From positions 1,798,001-1,862,000 of the forward strand of contig VDMD01000003.1 in NCBI GenBank assembly GCA_007026445.1: DNA of 64,000 nt, written 5' to 3'. Positions within the stretch are counted from its first letter, which is position 1, and every line of letters starts with the position of its first letter. The notes below the pieces were generated by a model, which had not been told where the DNA came from, searched no databases, and worked only from the letters and a program-made list of their open reading frames with translations. This stretch comes from Schizophyllum amplum (taxonomy: Eukaryota > Basidiomycota > Agaricomycetes > Agaricales > Schizophyllaceae). Position numbers and translations under genes: made by a program. Below, in pieces: positions 44,325-55,803 of the stretch.

Positions 44325-46767
44325 GATGTGTGCCAGAGAGCCGCGAGATACGCCGAAGGGGGTGGGTGGGAGTGGAACGTGCCTACAGACGCCGGTAAAC
44401 ATTACTTCTTTGCGCGGAAAGATATAGTGGTGACTCACGCCGAGGCATCTGGGGAATGTGTCGCAGACGTGCGCGATGAGGGAGCGTATGGTGTGGGGAT
44501 GAGGCTATAGTATAGGTGAGTGTTGAGCGTTCTGGTTTGGGAGTGGCGTTGCTCACGACGGGCTCCGGGAATTGGACTCAGAAGATGACCTAACGTCCGA
44601 GATCGCGAAGCTGGCGCGCAGATAAGTGAGTGGGCATCGGGTCAATGTCAAGCGATGCTCACGAAGTTGCAGTGATCCTAGCTCGGACAGGGCTGGTCTG
44701 GGACTGTGTCGACGCGTAGCGCGTGGTATGGAAAGGGGGAGACGGCCTGTGCAATGGGTGAGCTTCATGACATGTCATGAAAGAGATGAACGGCTCACGA
44801 TGGTGCGTGGAACGGCATGTCACGGGGGAGTGGCGAGTGGTTGATGGTGGTGCTGTGGTCGAGGGGATGATGGGCGGTCGGCGGCGAGGGCGACCCCTCG
44901 CCATCGGTCGGGTATGTGTGCCGATGCATGAGTGGTGTGGCGATCGCTAAACTACTCTACAGCTCGATGTAAGGAACAGGGAATAGTACACGACAAGGCG
45001 CTTAATACCAGAAGACGCGTTCAGGCGCGTGGTTTGGCGCCAAATCCGGCGATGTTTGCCGCTGACGATGGACGCGAAGGAAGGGGGGAGGGACGTATCC
45101 CGAACGACGATGGGCGGGCGGCGAGCGGCGGCAAATACTGGCCAACTACGAAGGAACTTCTGCTGCTGAAGACCAGCGGGCGAAGAAGATCAGGGCTAAG
45201 CGCACAACACGACCTCGCAGTGAACTACGGAGGCAGAAGATGGGCGTGGAAGACAAGAGATGGTTGACGCGAAGGTTGACACGATGGGGGGCAAGAGTCA
45301 AGGACACGGCCCAAGACCATGACGGTTTATATACCGCGGGAAGGTGTATGACAACGAGGCGTACGTTTGCGACCCCGATCTCAGATTCCGAAATGGAGAG
45401 ATCCTGACGTCTCCTTTGTTCAGCTTTTCGGTGCGCCCCGTGCTGGGACCCGTGTGGCAATGACCGTCACACTCGTTGACCACCGCGCCACCAAACGGGC
45501 CAATGGAATACACGGCCTGACCAATGACCGCACCCTGAAAAAATCCTGCACTCCGACGAGAGGGCATGGAGCGGTGCCAGGGGACCGTCGGGGACTGCGG
45601 CTGGTCGAGGAAGGCGGGGAGAAGCCGAGGTCGGCGAACAAATATGACTTTTTCGGGGAGATCGCTCGTGATTGGGCGCGATAACTGACCGCGCGACGTC
45701 CTCGAGGGCCTCGAAAATTACGAAGAAGGAGAATTCATCATACCCTGGATCGTCGTCGCACCCTGCAGACTCCCCAGCGGATTGCTTCTTCCTCGGAAAA
45801 TGTGGCAAGGTACGTTCTCTTTCAGCCTTTGCCTCATCCCTTCCCCGCCGTTGGCCCTTCCACCCCGCTCAAGCTCATCATCGATGCAACAGCTCCGAGA
45901 AGCGCCGTCATTGTCTTGATAGACGCCGTCGACGCGCAGCAGTCTCCCCATAAGCTGCATTCCAGTACCTAATTCCAACTCAGACCGGCACAAATTCAAT
46001 AGCTCTGGAGCTTACGTATAACAAACACCGCCTCGTGTGAACGCAGACCCTTTCATTGTTCAGCTCGGGGGGCGCCGTCGGGCGCCATTGTAGTCACGAA
46101 TCCTGATATTCTTTGTTTCTGAATTTGCTGACGTAACACCACAGCCTCGGCGCCCCGCATGTGCTTTCCAGAACACGCGTCCTCCTCAAGGCGCATCACT
46201 GACCGAGTTCCTTGATCCAGAGCTCGCAACAGGCCGAAGAGGCGCGGCGCGGCGGTGAGTCAGTGTCGGAGTCTCTCAATCTTCCCATCTGCGCGTGAAG
46301 CCTTCTGTGGTCTGGAGCTCGGGACTGTTTGCTCAGGACATATGGAGCATGCTGCTAATGGAGCCGATGACCTTCACAAAGAGGTACACATGAATCTTTA
46401 GGACGGGTCCTGGACGGTCATACCACAGGATATGACATTGTGTACCGCTTAGCCTCATCCTGTGTATACAGCTTGTTCCAGACTTTCATATACCTGCCTG
46501 CCATACAATTCATTGCGTCTCTCCTTTCTATCTTTCTGAGTGAGGCCTTCTGGGCGAACTGCAACCCATGCTTCCGGCCAACTTCCGGCGCTCAGCATGA
46601 ACATGCATGACTCACATGACCGGCCCGCATCCCCGCATGATAACTAATTATCAATCAGCTACATAACAGCAGATAACATCTTCGACTTACTATCATCACT
46701 GTCCGAGTTAACGCCTCATTTGACCCTGACCCTCGTCTCTGAGTGAACATTACCATCTCCCACCGCC
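44325..46767. other. 2.4-kb stretch with no supported gene
   Basis: This is the longest gene-free stretch in the window. Many ORFs of 70-115 codons occur on both strands, for example 44932-45267 (+) and 45467-45808 (-), but none shows a recognisable domain, and I could not join them with in-phase introns. I see no inverted repeats or transposon ends. A non-coding transcript or a fast-evolving multi-exon gene could be missed. Confidence 0.5.
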
Positions 46768-47802
46768 ATGTCCGAGTCTCGAGTACACCAAGCCATCGAT
46801 GTCCTCAAGAACCCCGCTGTCGCCCCGGCCGCCGCTGCGGACCGCATCGTGCAGCTCTGCGAGGAGCAGGTGCGCATGTCCTCGCCCGCGCGGCACCCCG
46901 TGACGCATGGCGACACGCCCGGGCTCGAGGGATTTCTCTGGCACTTTTGGACGCTCATGATTCACGCGGTTGAGGAGGACGAGCGGCTGCACGCCCGCGT
47001 ACTCGATATCCTCGCCCATCTGAAGGCAAGAGAGAGCCCCGCGGGATGGCGCATATGGGGCGTGTCTGTAAAGGTGTGGAGCTCGCTGAGCTTGTTCGGG
47101 CCTGTGGTCAGGGAGGAGTTCAATGGTCAGTGTCTTGTATTCGAGCGCCCAAAGCAGAGTGCGTGCTAACACTATGTGGCAGGCCCCCGCCCCTACGTAG
47201 ACAATAAAGCCATCCATGAATGGTCGCGCTCGGAGGCCGACCTACTCGCCGCCCTTCACGCCTCGCCCTCCGCCGACGACCGCGCGCAAGCTATCGTCGC
47301 CGCCGGGCGCCGCTATCTCGCCCTGCACCACTTCCTCGCGAGCGCCTGGGCCCTCGACCTCTTCCCGTCGGGTGAGCTGTACGCGCTGTGGGCCATGCGC
47401 CCCGCACTCGAGTACGCGGCGGACAGCCCGCAGTACGAGCGGGTGCCACGCGCGCTAGAGGTGGAGGCGGCGGCGGCTTGGGTGGCGCATGCGGCGGGGC
47501 GGATGTATGCGTGTAAGGAGATTTTTGGGCCTCAAGGGCATGAGGGGTGGCCGGCGACTAAGGGCGCACCGGGAAGGGGAGGAGAGAAATGGGATGGGGT
47601 GGATGGGTATGATCCGAAGAGGTGGCAGTTGTGGAAGGCGGGGTTTGAGGAGGTGGTGAGGGATAAGGGCGAGCAGCAGCATGTGAAGCGGGCTGCGGAG
47701 GTAGGCCTGCTTTGTGGTACTGGAGACGTTCCTACTGAAGACTGTTTGTAGGTTGCATTGGTAGCGATGGAGAGAGCAGAGCAGGAGGCTGACGGAAACT
47801 GA
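46768..47802 (+). CDS. DUF3632 family protein
   Basis: Exons are 46768-47125, 47183-47700 and 47752-47802; 308 residues. The sequence is an all-helical fungal protein with the family features as I recall them: an N-terminal helical region ending in WRIWGVSVKVWSSLSLFGP, a middle AAGRRYLALHHFLA-like segment, and the C-terminal DPKRWQLWKAGFEEVV. No catalytic motif, signal peptide or membrane segment is visible. DUF3632 proteins are common in filamentous fungi, often near heterokaryon-incompatibility or secondary-metabolism genes, and have no known function. Both introns keep phase. Confidence 0.85.
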
Positions 47803-48399
47803 TACCATGATGGGAATGAAGTTTTTTGCACCTCAGGGTCTTCCCGCACATCGCGTAGTACTCTCTATCCTGTGAGTGAAGTAACAGATGCGTCTCAGAG
47901 GCTACTATCACTGACTTCTATAATGAAGGTAACATTATAACACTGATTTATACTCGAACGACATTTATTGTGGACCTTCCCGCCACAAAGGCACTGATCG
48001 CACGAATAAGGAAGCCTTCCAGTCGTTTTGAGGCGCAACACTTGGTATTGTTCTATTGTATCATTTCCATCCGCCCATTGTCCTCTTTCGGCTCATCCAT
48101 TGTCATCTTCCGGAGGATGGTATCCCTTGCAACTTCATCGAGAGGGGACTTGGATGATCGATTCGGAGAAGGGACTTGTTCATGATCGCATGGTGGTCCA
48201 TCCATTTTCCGAGGCCCAACCACCCTCATATACACCTCTTGCTACAGATATGTTCAGTCCCATCCGTGCGCGTTTGTCCATCATCTCCGAGTCTTTCACG
48301 TCTGTCCACCGTCTTCTCTGCCCATCCGTTCATCGTTACCTTTACCGATTCGACATTCAACTCTGATATACTCTTGTGTCATCCTCTGTCAGGCTACTG
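47803..48399. other. Intergenic between two plus-strand unknown genes
   Basis: It holds the 3' flank of the DUF3632 gene and the promoter of the next gene; nothing else is seen. Confidence 0.45.
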
Positions 48400-49234
48400 A
48401 TGCCATTGCGAAGTGCTACACGGAAACTGAGGGGTATCCTCAAAAAGCCGTCTGCGAGCAACCGATACGACCCATGGGCACGCGAAGGTAAGCCGTACGC
48501 TGATCCTAAGCGCAAGGTGTTCACGAGTATACATCACAGCACAGCAGATCAAGTACCGCCCCGGACACCGCCAGCGCCCGTCCAACAGCGACGCCACAAA
48601 TCGCATTCGGAGTCGCAGACCGAACGCATCCTGTTACTGTTATTCAAGTCCCTGTCACTGCAATCAGACACCATCGGGATACCACTCTCAACCCCCATCA
48701 TACGCGTCCTCACCCCCCACGCCTTACCGCCCGGAGCAAATCTACCACCCTGCGCTCTGCGACGGGCTCCTCGCGTGGCACCTCTGGGATCCGCCACCCC
48801 TAGACTCCGTGCCCACCGACCCCGCCACACTCCACCCCGTCCACACCCTCACCATCTACATCCCCGCGCTGGCGCTGTGGATGCAGCACGCGTGGGGGCC
48901 CCTGGTCGTCCAATCATCTGATCTGTCTGCGCTCACCGTGCCCGACGCGCTGGGCGCGGTGCACGAGTATCTGCATGAGGAGCTGACGGTGGAGGACGTC
49001 ATGCAGCTCCGGTTCATGGGAGGGAGAGATAATTCGGGCGCGCAGGTTTGGACATGGGAAGGCGAGGCGCTGCAGACGATGCTGGCCCGCGTAGATAGGG
49101 CGGGGGTGTGGGAGGTGGGGACGGCGCCGAGGCGGGTGGATCTACTGATGCCAACGCTTTGGTATGATAAAATGAGGTCGGTCGTGTGCCATGGGCAGCA
49201 TGCGGAGCTGGAGCTGATCCTTAGAGATGGGTGA
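48400..49234 (+). CDS. DUF6699-like protein of unknown function
   Basis: Exons are 48400-48487 and 48540-49234; 260 residues. The ATG at 48400 opens a basic N-terminus (MPLRSATRKLRGILKKPS). The intron has a GTAAGC donor and CACAG acceptor; using it keeps one frame open to the stop, whereas the unspliced frame ends in a composition-poor tail. A Ser/Pro/Tyr-rich linker leads to the C-terminal domain, with QIYHPALCDGLLAWHLWDPP, HTLTIYIPALALW and DALGAVHEYLHEELTVEDV. This resembles the DUF6699 domain abundant in mushroom genomes (HP-x-L...W-x-L-x-x-PP, then a two-strand and helix pattern). No function is known. Confidence 0.75.
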
Positions 49235-49623
49235 TAGGCTTGACCTGAAGAGACTCGTCAACATATGCCAGGCGCATGCTATATATTTACTTGCCACTCT
49301 ACTCGATATCACCCATAATAAAATTCTATATACTGTCGATGAGGTCGCCATCTGTTTGCAAGCGGCGCTAGCGAACGGTGTCAAAAAAGTGTGCTATTGT
49401 GCCAACAGGAGTTAGGCAGCTCGGGTGCTCCAGAACCCAAATCTTCCCGCTTTCTACAGACCTGATGCAGACTTGCGGCCGACGTTCAAGCATACCGTGT
49501 ACTGAGGGCCTCATGCCCTCATACTGAAGGCATGCGCAACGGCGAATAATAACAGCGATTGATTCTCCTTAGATACCCGTTGATAATTTAAAGCTAAAGT
49601 CGTAAAGTTAACGCCTTCGCCGC
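49235..49623. other. Convergent 3' intergenic region
   Basis: About 390 bp between convergent stops with no recognisable feature. Confidence 0.45.
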
Positions 49624-50304
49624 TTAGCAGAACGTGATCTGGAGGTTGACCTATGGGCAATGTCAGTTACCCACCCTAATGGTAAGATATACAGGTAACT
49701 CACATCGTTGGCCGTGCACTGGACCTGGGCACCGTAGTCATCGGTGACGTGGAACGCCTCGGCGCAATCTGCGGACGCGCAAGTCTTGCCCTGGCCGTCG
49801 CAGCCGTTGTTATAGCTATCGCGCTCAGTCAGTGATGCCACAATATGGCAAGGCGAGCCGGAGGCACTCACGCAAAGCCGACAGGGGTCGAGTAGGTGTG
49901 AGGCGGGATGAGCGAGACATCCGCGCTGCTAACGCCGCCGTTGATGAGGGTGAGCTCCATCAACGAGCAGTTTTCGCCGGAGGCACCGCAAGAGCCGTCC
50001 TGGAGGTAGCTGCAGGAATGTCAGGGATCCCTTGGCAAAAAAAAACGCGCTTGTGATTGAGACTCACGCAATGACGGCCGGCGCAGGGCCGTTGAAGGTG
50101 TACGAGCCACCGCCCGAGTTCAACTGCTGGAAGTTCTGGAAGACAACGGGCTGCGAAGGAGAGCCATGTCAGCAGCCTATCCTGCCTGAAGAATAGCCAC
50201 AAGCTTACCTCGCCCTTGCCGCACCGGTTGTTGAAAGAGATCGTGTGCGACTCAGCGGCGACGAGCGCGGCACCGGCGAAGAGAGCGAGGGTCTTGGCGA
50301 ACAT
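49624..50304 (-). CDS. Small secreted thaumatin-like 'glycopeptide'
   Basis: Five exons from 50304: 50209-50304, 50068-50150, 49872-50009, 49704-49815, 49624-49650; 151 residues. A signal peptide (MFAKTLALFAGAALVAA) precedes HTISFNNRCGKG, a typical start of mushroom proteins annotated as glycopeptides with a thaumatin-like fold. At least eight Cys follow (CGASGENC, NGCDGQGKTC, ADC, VQC, ITFC), enough for four disulfides; the family-typical end NLQITFC is present. The protein should be exported to the wall or medium; a beta-glucan-binding or antifungal role has been suggested for related proteins but is not shown by the sequence. Phases agree at every intron. Confidence 0.88.
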
Positions 50305-50396
50305 TATGAAAAAGCGTGGAAAGGTAGCAGGAAAGTAGTGAAGGGGCAGTAAGGGAATGGAACGAGAATGGAGAATGGCCGCCTCCTCACCGACGC

Positions 50397-50403
50397 TTAT
50401 ATA
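50397..50403 (-). promoter_or_regulatory. TATA box of the thaumatin-like gene
   Basis: TATATAA on the minus strand lies about 93 bp before the ATG at 50304, a normal core-promoter distance. Confidence 0.6.
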
Positions 50404-51419
50404 CAGCTGTGCAACGGGAAGCGCAGGCCGGCTCCTGTGCGCCGCATACAGAGCGCTCTCGTGCGCAACAGCGTACCGACGAGCGGCCGCAATAAGCAGC
50501 AAAGGTAAGGCTACAGTCTGTGGATATCCCAAACGCGAGTCGCACCGCACAACGAGCTGTGCACTTGCCTACGGCAGACTGGCCGTGTATTCGCGTAGTT
50601 CAATGCAGGGTCCTGCTATTTTATGCATGCAGCTGAGTTGATGTTACAAGTAGAAAGGCGGTGTGGGCCCAATGACATTGAATTTGAAGGCGGGCAACGG
50701 GCGCGCATACCCTCGACGGCGAGCAATTGTCGACAACGCCGGTGCTAGCGATCCGCCGGGCTGTTTTGAGCGACGCCCGTCGCCCGCGGGTTGACCGAGG
50801 CGGCCAAGAGACAGCCGCGATTGATCGTTGACTTTCCGGGATTTTCCGGGCCGACGCGAGCGACAGGCTTTCGGCCAGACTTGCTAGTTGCTCTCTGCTC
50901 CTCCTCTTTGCCTTCACCGACAGTCTTCATCTGGACGGTTACGCGTGCAATCAACTTCTCTTGCTGCTGGCTCTATTATCTTGCAGCTTTGGTCAAAATA
51001 TACTCTAGTCGACGCCACGCCTGACTCGCTGTTTCCGGACGACCTGGAGACAACCGTATATTGCACCATGAACAGACTCTGCTGGGTTACCGCCTTAATG
51101 GAAGATGTTGCATGAGAGTGGTTGACTGTCGTGTCGTCTGCACGACCCCTTTTGCCTTTAGGACGCCCTCCACGTCACCTTTCTCCTATTCGCGCCCGTC
51201 GTCACCGTAAGACCCATGTTCGAGACATTCACCGTTGCGCCTCGGAGCTGTCCCGAATTGCCGAGGACTAGGACACAGTCCTTTATGCCGATCGTGTCTT
51301 CTTCCCTCTTCCGGCAGTGAAGCCCCTTATCAGCCAGCGAAAGCGAGACTTCGAAGGTGGCGCGCGCAAGACCTAGTGGAGCACCGGAAACAAGGTAGAG
51401 TGCCCTATACACGTTGGGG

Positions 51420-51427
51420 TATATAAA
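51420..51427 (+). promoter_or_regulatory. TATA box of the zinc finger/RING gene
   Basis: TATATAAA lies about 104 bp before the ATG at 51531. Confidence 0.6.
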
Positions 51428-51530
51428 GAGCGCTAAACACTGTCCGTCGCACACACTCTGTAGAGCGCCCCGCTTGCAAAACATTCCACCCGCAAATCAC
51501 CTTGCGGCGTCGATCATTCTCATCCCCAAC

Positions 51531-52330
51531 ATGGATGCCTGCTATTGCGCGCTCTGCGACGAGTACTTCTGCGACCAGCGCGAACGTATGTACCACATCC
51601 AGCGCTCTGCCGACCACCCGCGCTGCGATGACTGCGACCGCCGGTTCCTCAACAAGAACGTTCTCCGCACAGTACGTCTAGCTATCCCCATCTCTCATGT
51701 TCCCCTAACCGCTAACCCCCTTCACAGCACTGGGCTTACTCCCGCGGCCACAACTACTGCGCCTTGTGCCAGATGCATTTCCGCTCCGCCGCCGGCCTGC
51801 GGGTGCACATCGAAAAGGCGCCCGTACACTGCGACGACTCCGACGAGGAGCTCGATGGCACGCAGCAGGGCGACTGGAGCGACGGCTGGGAGGACCGCCT
51901 CGGGTGGGATCTCTACCCGGACGAGCGCCCCGAGGAGGAGGACGGCGATGGCGGGGATCACTCGTGGGAGCACCTCGACCAGTTTGATATGTTGGATCTC
52001 GGGGAGGCGGATGAAGAGCACGGCAATGGAGGAGGAAAGGAGGGGGATGGTGATGGGGAGAGTGGCGAGGACGGGTACGCGAAGGTGGTGGAGTTTGAAT
52101 GCCCGGTGTGCAGGCAGAAGCCGGATGTGGTGTGTGCAACGAAGTGTGGACATTTGTTTTGTGCGACGTGAGTTTCTTCCATGGTGTATGGAGGACGAGA
52201 GGGATCAAACGTTCTCCCCAGATGCATCCACCAGTCGTTCAAGCGCGATGCCGAGTGCCCTATATGTCGGTTGGAGGGCTTGCCTGCTCAGCTCCGCAGA
52301 GTCTATCTGACTGTCACAGACGACTACTGA
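51531..52330 (+). CDS. C2H2-like zinc finger and RING finger protein
   Basis: Exons are 51531-51671, 51728-52167 and 52222-52330; 229 residues. The N-terminal half holds repeated Cys/His units: CYCALCDEYFCDQRERMYH, HPRCDDCDRRFLNKNVLRTH, and NYCALCQMHFRSAAGLRVHI, the last being an almost canonical C2H2 finger. An acidic Asp/Glu/Gly-rich linker follows. The C-terminus is a C3HC4 RING: CPVCRQKPDVVCATKCGHLFCATC and CPICR. RING proteins of this form are ubiquitin E3 ligases; the C2H2 part would give target or nucleic-acid binding. The substrate is unknown. Many mushroom genes share this fingers-plus-RING layout. The intron splitting the RING lies inside a Thr codon (phase 2). Confidence 0.88.
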
Positions 52331-52886
52331 TGTTATATCCTCTCGACGACGACGAATCATTCCCATGATATCCTGATACTTTGGACGCATACATGCATGT
52401 GTACACTACCTCAGCGGACATATAGCTTTCTTCACGCATGGCGTTTGGAATCCGCACAACTTCATGGACATCTTCATTTCTTAAACTCGAATATTTCAAG
52501 CTCAAGGGATTCTTCGAATACACATCATGTTCGCGCTCAGTCACCCAGGTATTGCGACTGCCCAGCGACTGCCCCAGGATGACAGCTACTGGCAGAATAA
52601 TCTGTTTTCGAGACGTCATTTTGTCTTCAAGGCCGCTACCCGATAGCACAAGTCCAGCAAGACAGTGAGCATTTGAATAGAAATACAGTGTCCAAGATAC
52701 AAACACGCCTACCCTGCGCCCGCCTTTCCATCTCCACGCAGGCATCGTCTGGACCGCCCTGCCTTGGGAGACCAAGCCCTCCCTTGTGCGCGCACCGCCT
52801 ACGTGTGCTGCGCGCACCGCCTACGTGTCCTGCGCGCACCGCCTGCGTCTCCTGCGCGGACGGTCTACGCGTACTGCGCGCACGGT
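52331..52886. other. Convergent 3' region carrying a minisatellite
   Basis: It lies between the convergent stops of the RING gene and CSN1. The 22-bp minisatellite begins at 52787. ORFs across it are driven by the repeat. Confidence 0.5.
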
Positions 52887-52896
52887 CTACGCATCC
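52787..52896. repeat. 22-bp minisatellite, five units
   Basis: Five units start with TGCGCG at 52787, 52809, 52831, 52853 and 52875. The first two differ at one base; units 4 and 5 are more diverged. The period is not a multiple of three. The stop codon of the CSN1 gene lies in unit 5 (52887-52889). Confidence 0.88.
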
Positions 52897-55032
52897 TGCG
52901 TGAACATCGCCATATCCAGCTGCTGCTGCTGCGACGCGTGCCCCTTTGGCGCCTTGATGACCAGATCTGCTTGTTGGCTGGGAGTACGAGTTAGCCCTCG
53001 TCCTCTCCTTCACACATACAGGCATGTATGCGCGGAGGATGCGCACACCCTTAAGAAGCGGACGCTCGCCTGGGAGGTAGAGCCCAGCAGGGAAGGCAGG
53101 CCAGCGGGTAAAAGCACACAGGTCCGACAGAGCATCATCGGCAGGTAGTGCACGAACCGCGAGCGGAGAATTATTTCAAGCCGAAAAGATCGTCACTCAC
53201 AATCTCATGCGAAGGAGCACTTTCCGGTTCGCCTCCTGAATATCATTGCCGGCCTTCATGGCGCGCTCGAAGAGGTCGGCGCGGTAGTCAGTCTTCTTTG
53301 CTAGCAAGATCTGGAAGAGGAGTCAGTCATCGTGTGGATCGACGCGCATAGGTCCCCTCGACGTGCAAAGGTCCACTCGCGACACATACAACAACCCGCC
53401 GCGCGTGCATCCACCCCAGGCGCGGACGTCTACCCGACGCGCATCCTCCGACCCACGCGCGTACGCCCACTCGCCCTTCGCACCTCCATCACCCACTCAT
53501 ATTCCTTCGACTCACCTTATTCTGACTGTCCACCCGTGCGGAAATCTCCCCATTCTGTATCAGCCGCACGACCTGCCTTTCGACCTCCTCTACGGACCAG
53601 CCGAACGCGGCGCTCATGCGGTCGAGCTTGATGGACTGGAAGGGCTGGAAGTAGAGCTTGACGGCCCAGTTGCGGATGGAGGTGGTGAGTGCGGAAGCGT
53701 GCGGGTGGAGATGGATGTCGAGGGCGTGGCGCGTCTGTTGATGGAGGTGGGTGTCAGTGTGAGTATAGGTATATAGCGGGCGATATGCGGACTACTCACA
53801 GAGTATCGCGATAGCAACTCGAGCACGATCTTGAACTTGCTGCCCATGTACGCCTCAATGAGCTCCCGGACGTACGGTTCTTGCTCGATGTAGGCGCCAA
53901 AGACAGAGTTCTCCAGGATCTGCGCCTTGATGGCAGATCGAGAGTAACTTGAGAGCGCGCACAACGTGCCATAAATCGCGATGTCCGAGGGTGCGATGAG
54001 CTATACCAGGGTCAACGTCCCAGGGAGCTGAGACGGAAACGACAACACGCACCGTACCAAGCCAGTCGTCCAGGTCCTTCGATGGACCGATGCGGAGGAA
54101 GTGGAAGGCTGCTTTGTCATAGTAGCCCTGCCCGAGATTGGCGAGTGCCTGCGCAAAGTCGAGCTTGGACTGTATACGATCGCGATCTGCGGAGCCCTTC
54201 TTGGATGCCCCGGCGGGTGCAGTAGGGTTGCTACTGGCGCTTTTCTCCTGCGCAACGGCGGCATCGAGCGCGGTCTCGGCTTTGAAGACGTAGGTGGGGA
54301 GATGGGTGTAGTTACGCTGCTCGATCAAGAGCTGGTTGCCGTGAGCACCACGAAGAGGTAGCATGAGTCTATACTGGACGCACCTCCAGGACAGACAGGC
54401 ACATCTCGAGGACGTGCTGGCCCGTGGCGCAGTACTCTCTTGACTTGGTAAAGTGCTTGAGCGCTTGTGCGGGGTCGCCCGCTGATCGGTAGAAGTTGCC
54501 TAGATCGCGGTGCGCCATCTGTTGAGCTGGTCAGAGTGAAGAATGAGCACGCTGCACAGCACGCACCCGGATGCTCTCCTTGATCATGTTGTTGGTGTAC
54601 GACTTGAGCTCGACCTCGAGCTTCACGCGCTCGGCGGCGTTCTTCGAGTTGATCTCGTCGATCCATTTCGCGTCCAGGGTCGCGATCTCGGTCGGGTTGG
54701 GGAGGGGTACATCAGAGTTTGCGGCGGCGTGCTCGTACGCATTGAGCGCTTGCTGATATAGCTGCGGTTCCCGCGACTGGTGAATGTGCTGCACGACGAG
54801 ACTGAACGCGTCCGGTGCGAGCGCTGGGCAGTTGGAGATGATGTGTACGAGCCTGTAGATAGCAGCGCGGCCTGAACATTTTTGAGATAGATGGTTTGAA
54901 CCTGTAGTACTGTGACATACCGGTGTAATTAGAGATGTAGCCTTCCAAGTCAAATGGGTGTGCGTCGTCCACAGGCAAACCCGCCTGCTTTCCGGACGGC
55001 ACGTTTGGGGCATCGGTCATATCGACGTCCAT
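52887..55032 (-). CDS. CSN1: COP9 signalosome subunit 1 (CSN1)
   Basis: Eight exons from 55032: 54921-55032, 54567-54871, 54384-54518, 54053-54331, 53800-54000, 53516-53734, 53201-53310, 52887-52977; 483 residues. Markers are [22 protein letters not shown] near the N-terminus, the helical-repeat [20 protein letters not shown], and the C-terminal PCI domain ([40 protein letters not shown]). CSN1 scaffolds the COP9 signalosome, which removes Nedd8 from cullins and so controls SCF-type ligases; in fungi it is needed for development and light responses. The related proteasome subunit Rpn7 shares the fold, but the N-terminal and PCI details fit CSN1 better. Intron 53311-53515 is 205 nt, four times the usual length here. 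The last codons and the stop lie in the minisatellite. Confidence 0.92.
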
Positions 55033-55803
55033 GTCGCGTTCAACGATGCCAAGCAGAAGACCGGGAAACGACTATGGCAAGAGACGAGGCGCGAAAGGCG
55101 CCTGCCGCGCGTTGGCGCACGACCACGTGAGATCAGAATCTGCTTGAAAAGGAAGGCCATTGTTCTCTTCTCTCGTTCTCGAGTCACAACTTCGTTCATC
55201 CTGATGGCAAGGAAGGGCGCAGAGTACGGTATCAGTCTCTGCGCGGCTGCGAGTGATAAATGACGACGCTTCAGAATCCACGGATTCCACGTACATGGGC
55301 CGAGCGCCGTTTGGCGGGTGGCCATTTGCTCAATGCCAATCGTACGCGCATTCAACACCATCATTCCGACGAACAATGAATACGGTCATTTACCATCTCG
55401 TGTAACTTCTACGTGCAAACTCCCCACCTAGACCTCTCTAGCCTGAGTATGCCTCCTTGAGAAGACGCCAGTCACGGTGGCATCTACAAGGTGCACTCGG
55501 TCTATCCTCCACTCTCATCTATGAGGTCGAAGGCATGCGCCAAGCCGCTGCCTTGGACCTTGTTGACAGTAAGGTACGTTATCGAACAATGGTCGGTTCT
55601 CGGTCATAAGATACAGCACCCTGACCGCGAACAAAGGTTGATATCACAGAGAGGCGGTCTGCGCCGGTCCCAGTTCGAGTGAACAATGGCAGTGCTGAAC
55701 ATGGTCATAACAACGTCGCTGAGTATAAGAGCGGCACTCCATGCTCATTCTGACCGTCACCTCACACGTCGCTCTAGCTCTATCAAACAATAACGACTCT
55801 CCG
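55033..55803. other. Divergent intergenic region, no gene seen
   Basis: It holds the promoters of CSN1 (-) and of the tandem zinc-domain gene (+). Confidence 0.5.

Larger units (their letters stand above)
50305..51530. other. Divergent promoter region, no gene seen
   Basis: It separates the secreted peptide gene (-) from the zinc finger gene (+). Each side has a TATA box at about 90-110 bp from its ATG. The ORFs within (for example 51158-51484, -) are not supported. Confidence 0.5.

Noticed and set aside
45467..45808. 113-codon minus-strand ORF in the gene-free stretch
   Set aside because: No recognisable motif and no neighbouring frame with matching splice phase.
52636..53046. 136-codon minus-strand ORF across the minisatellite
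   Set aside because: It overlaps the last CSN1 exon in another frame and is mostly translated repeat.
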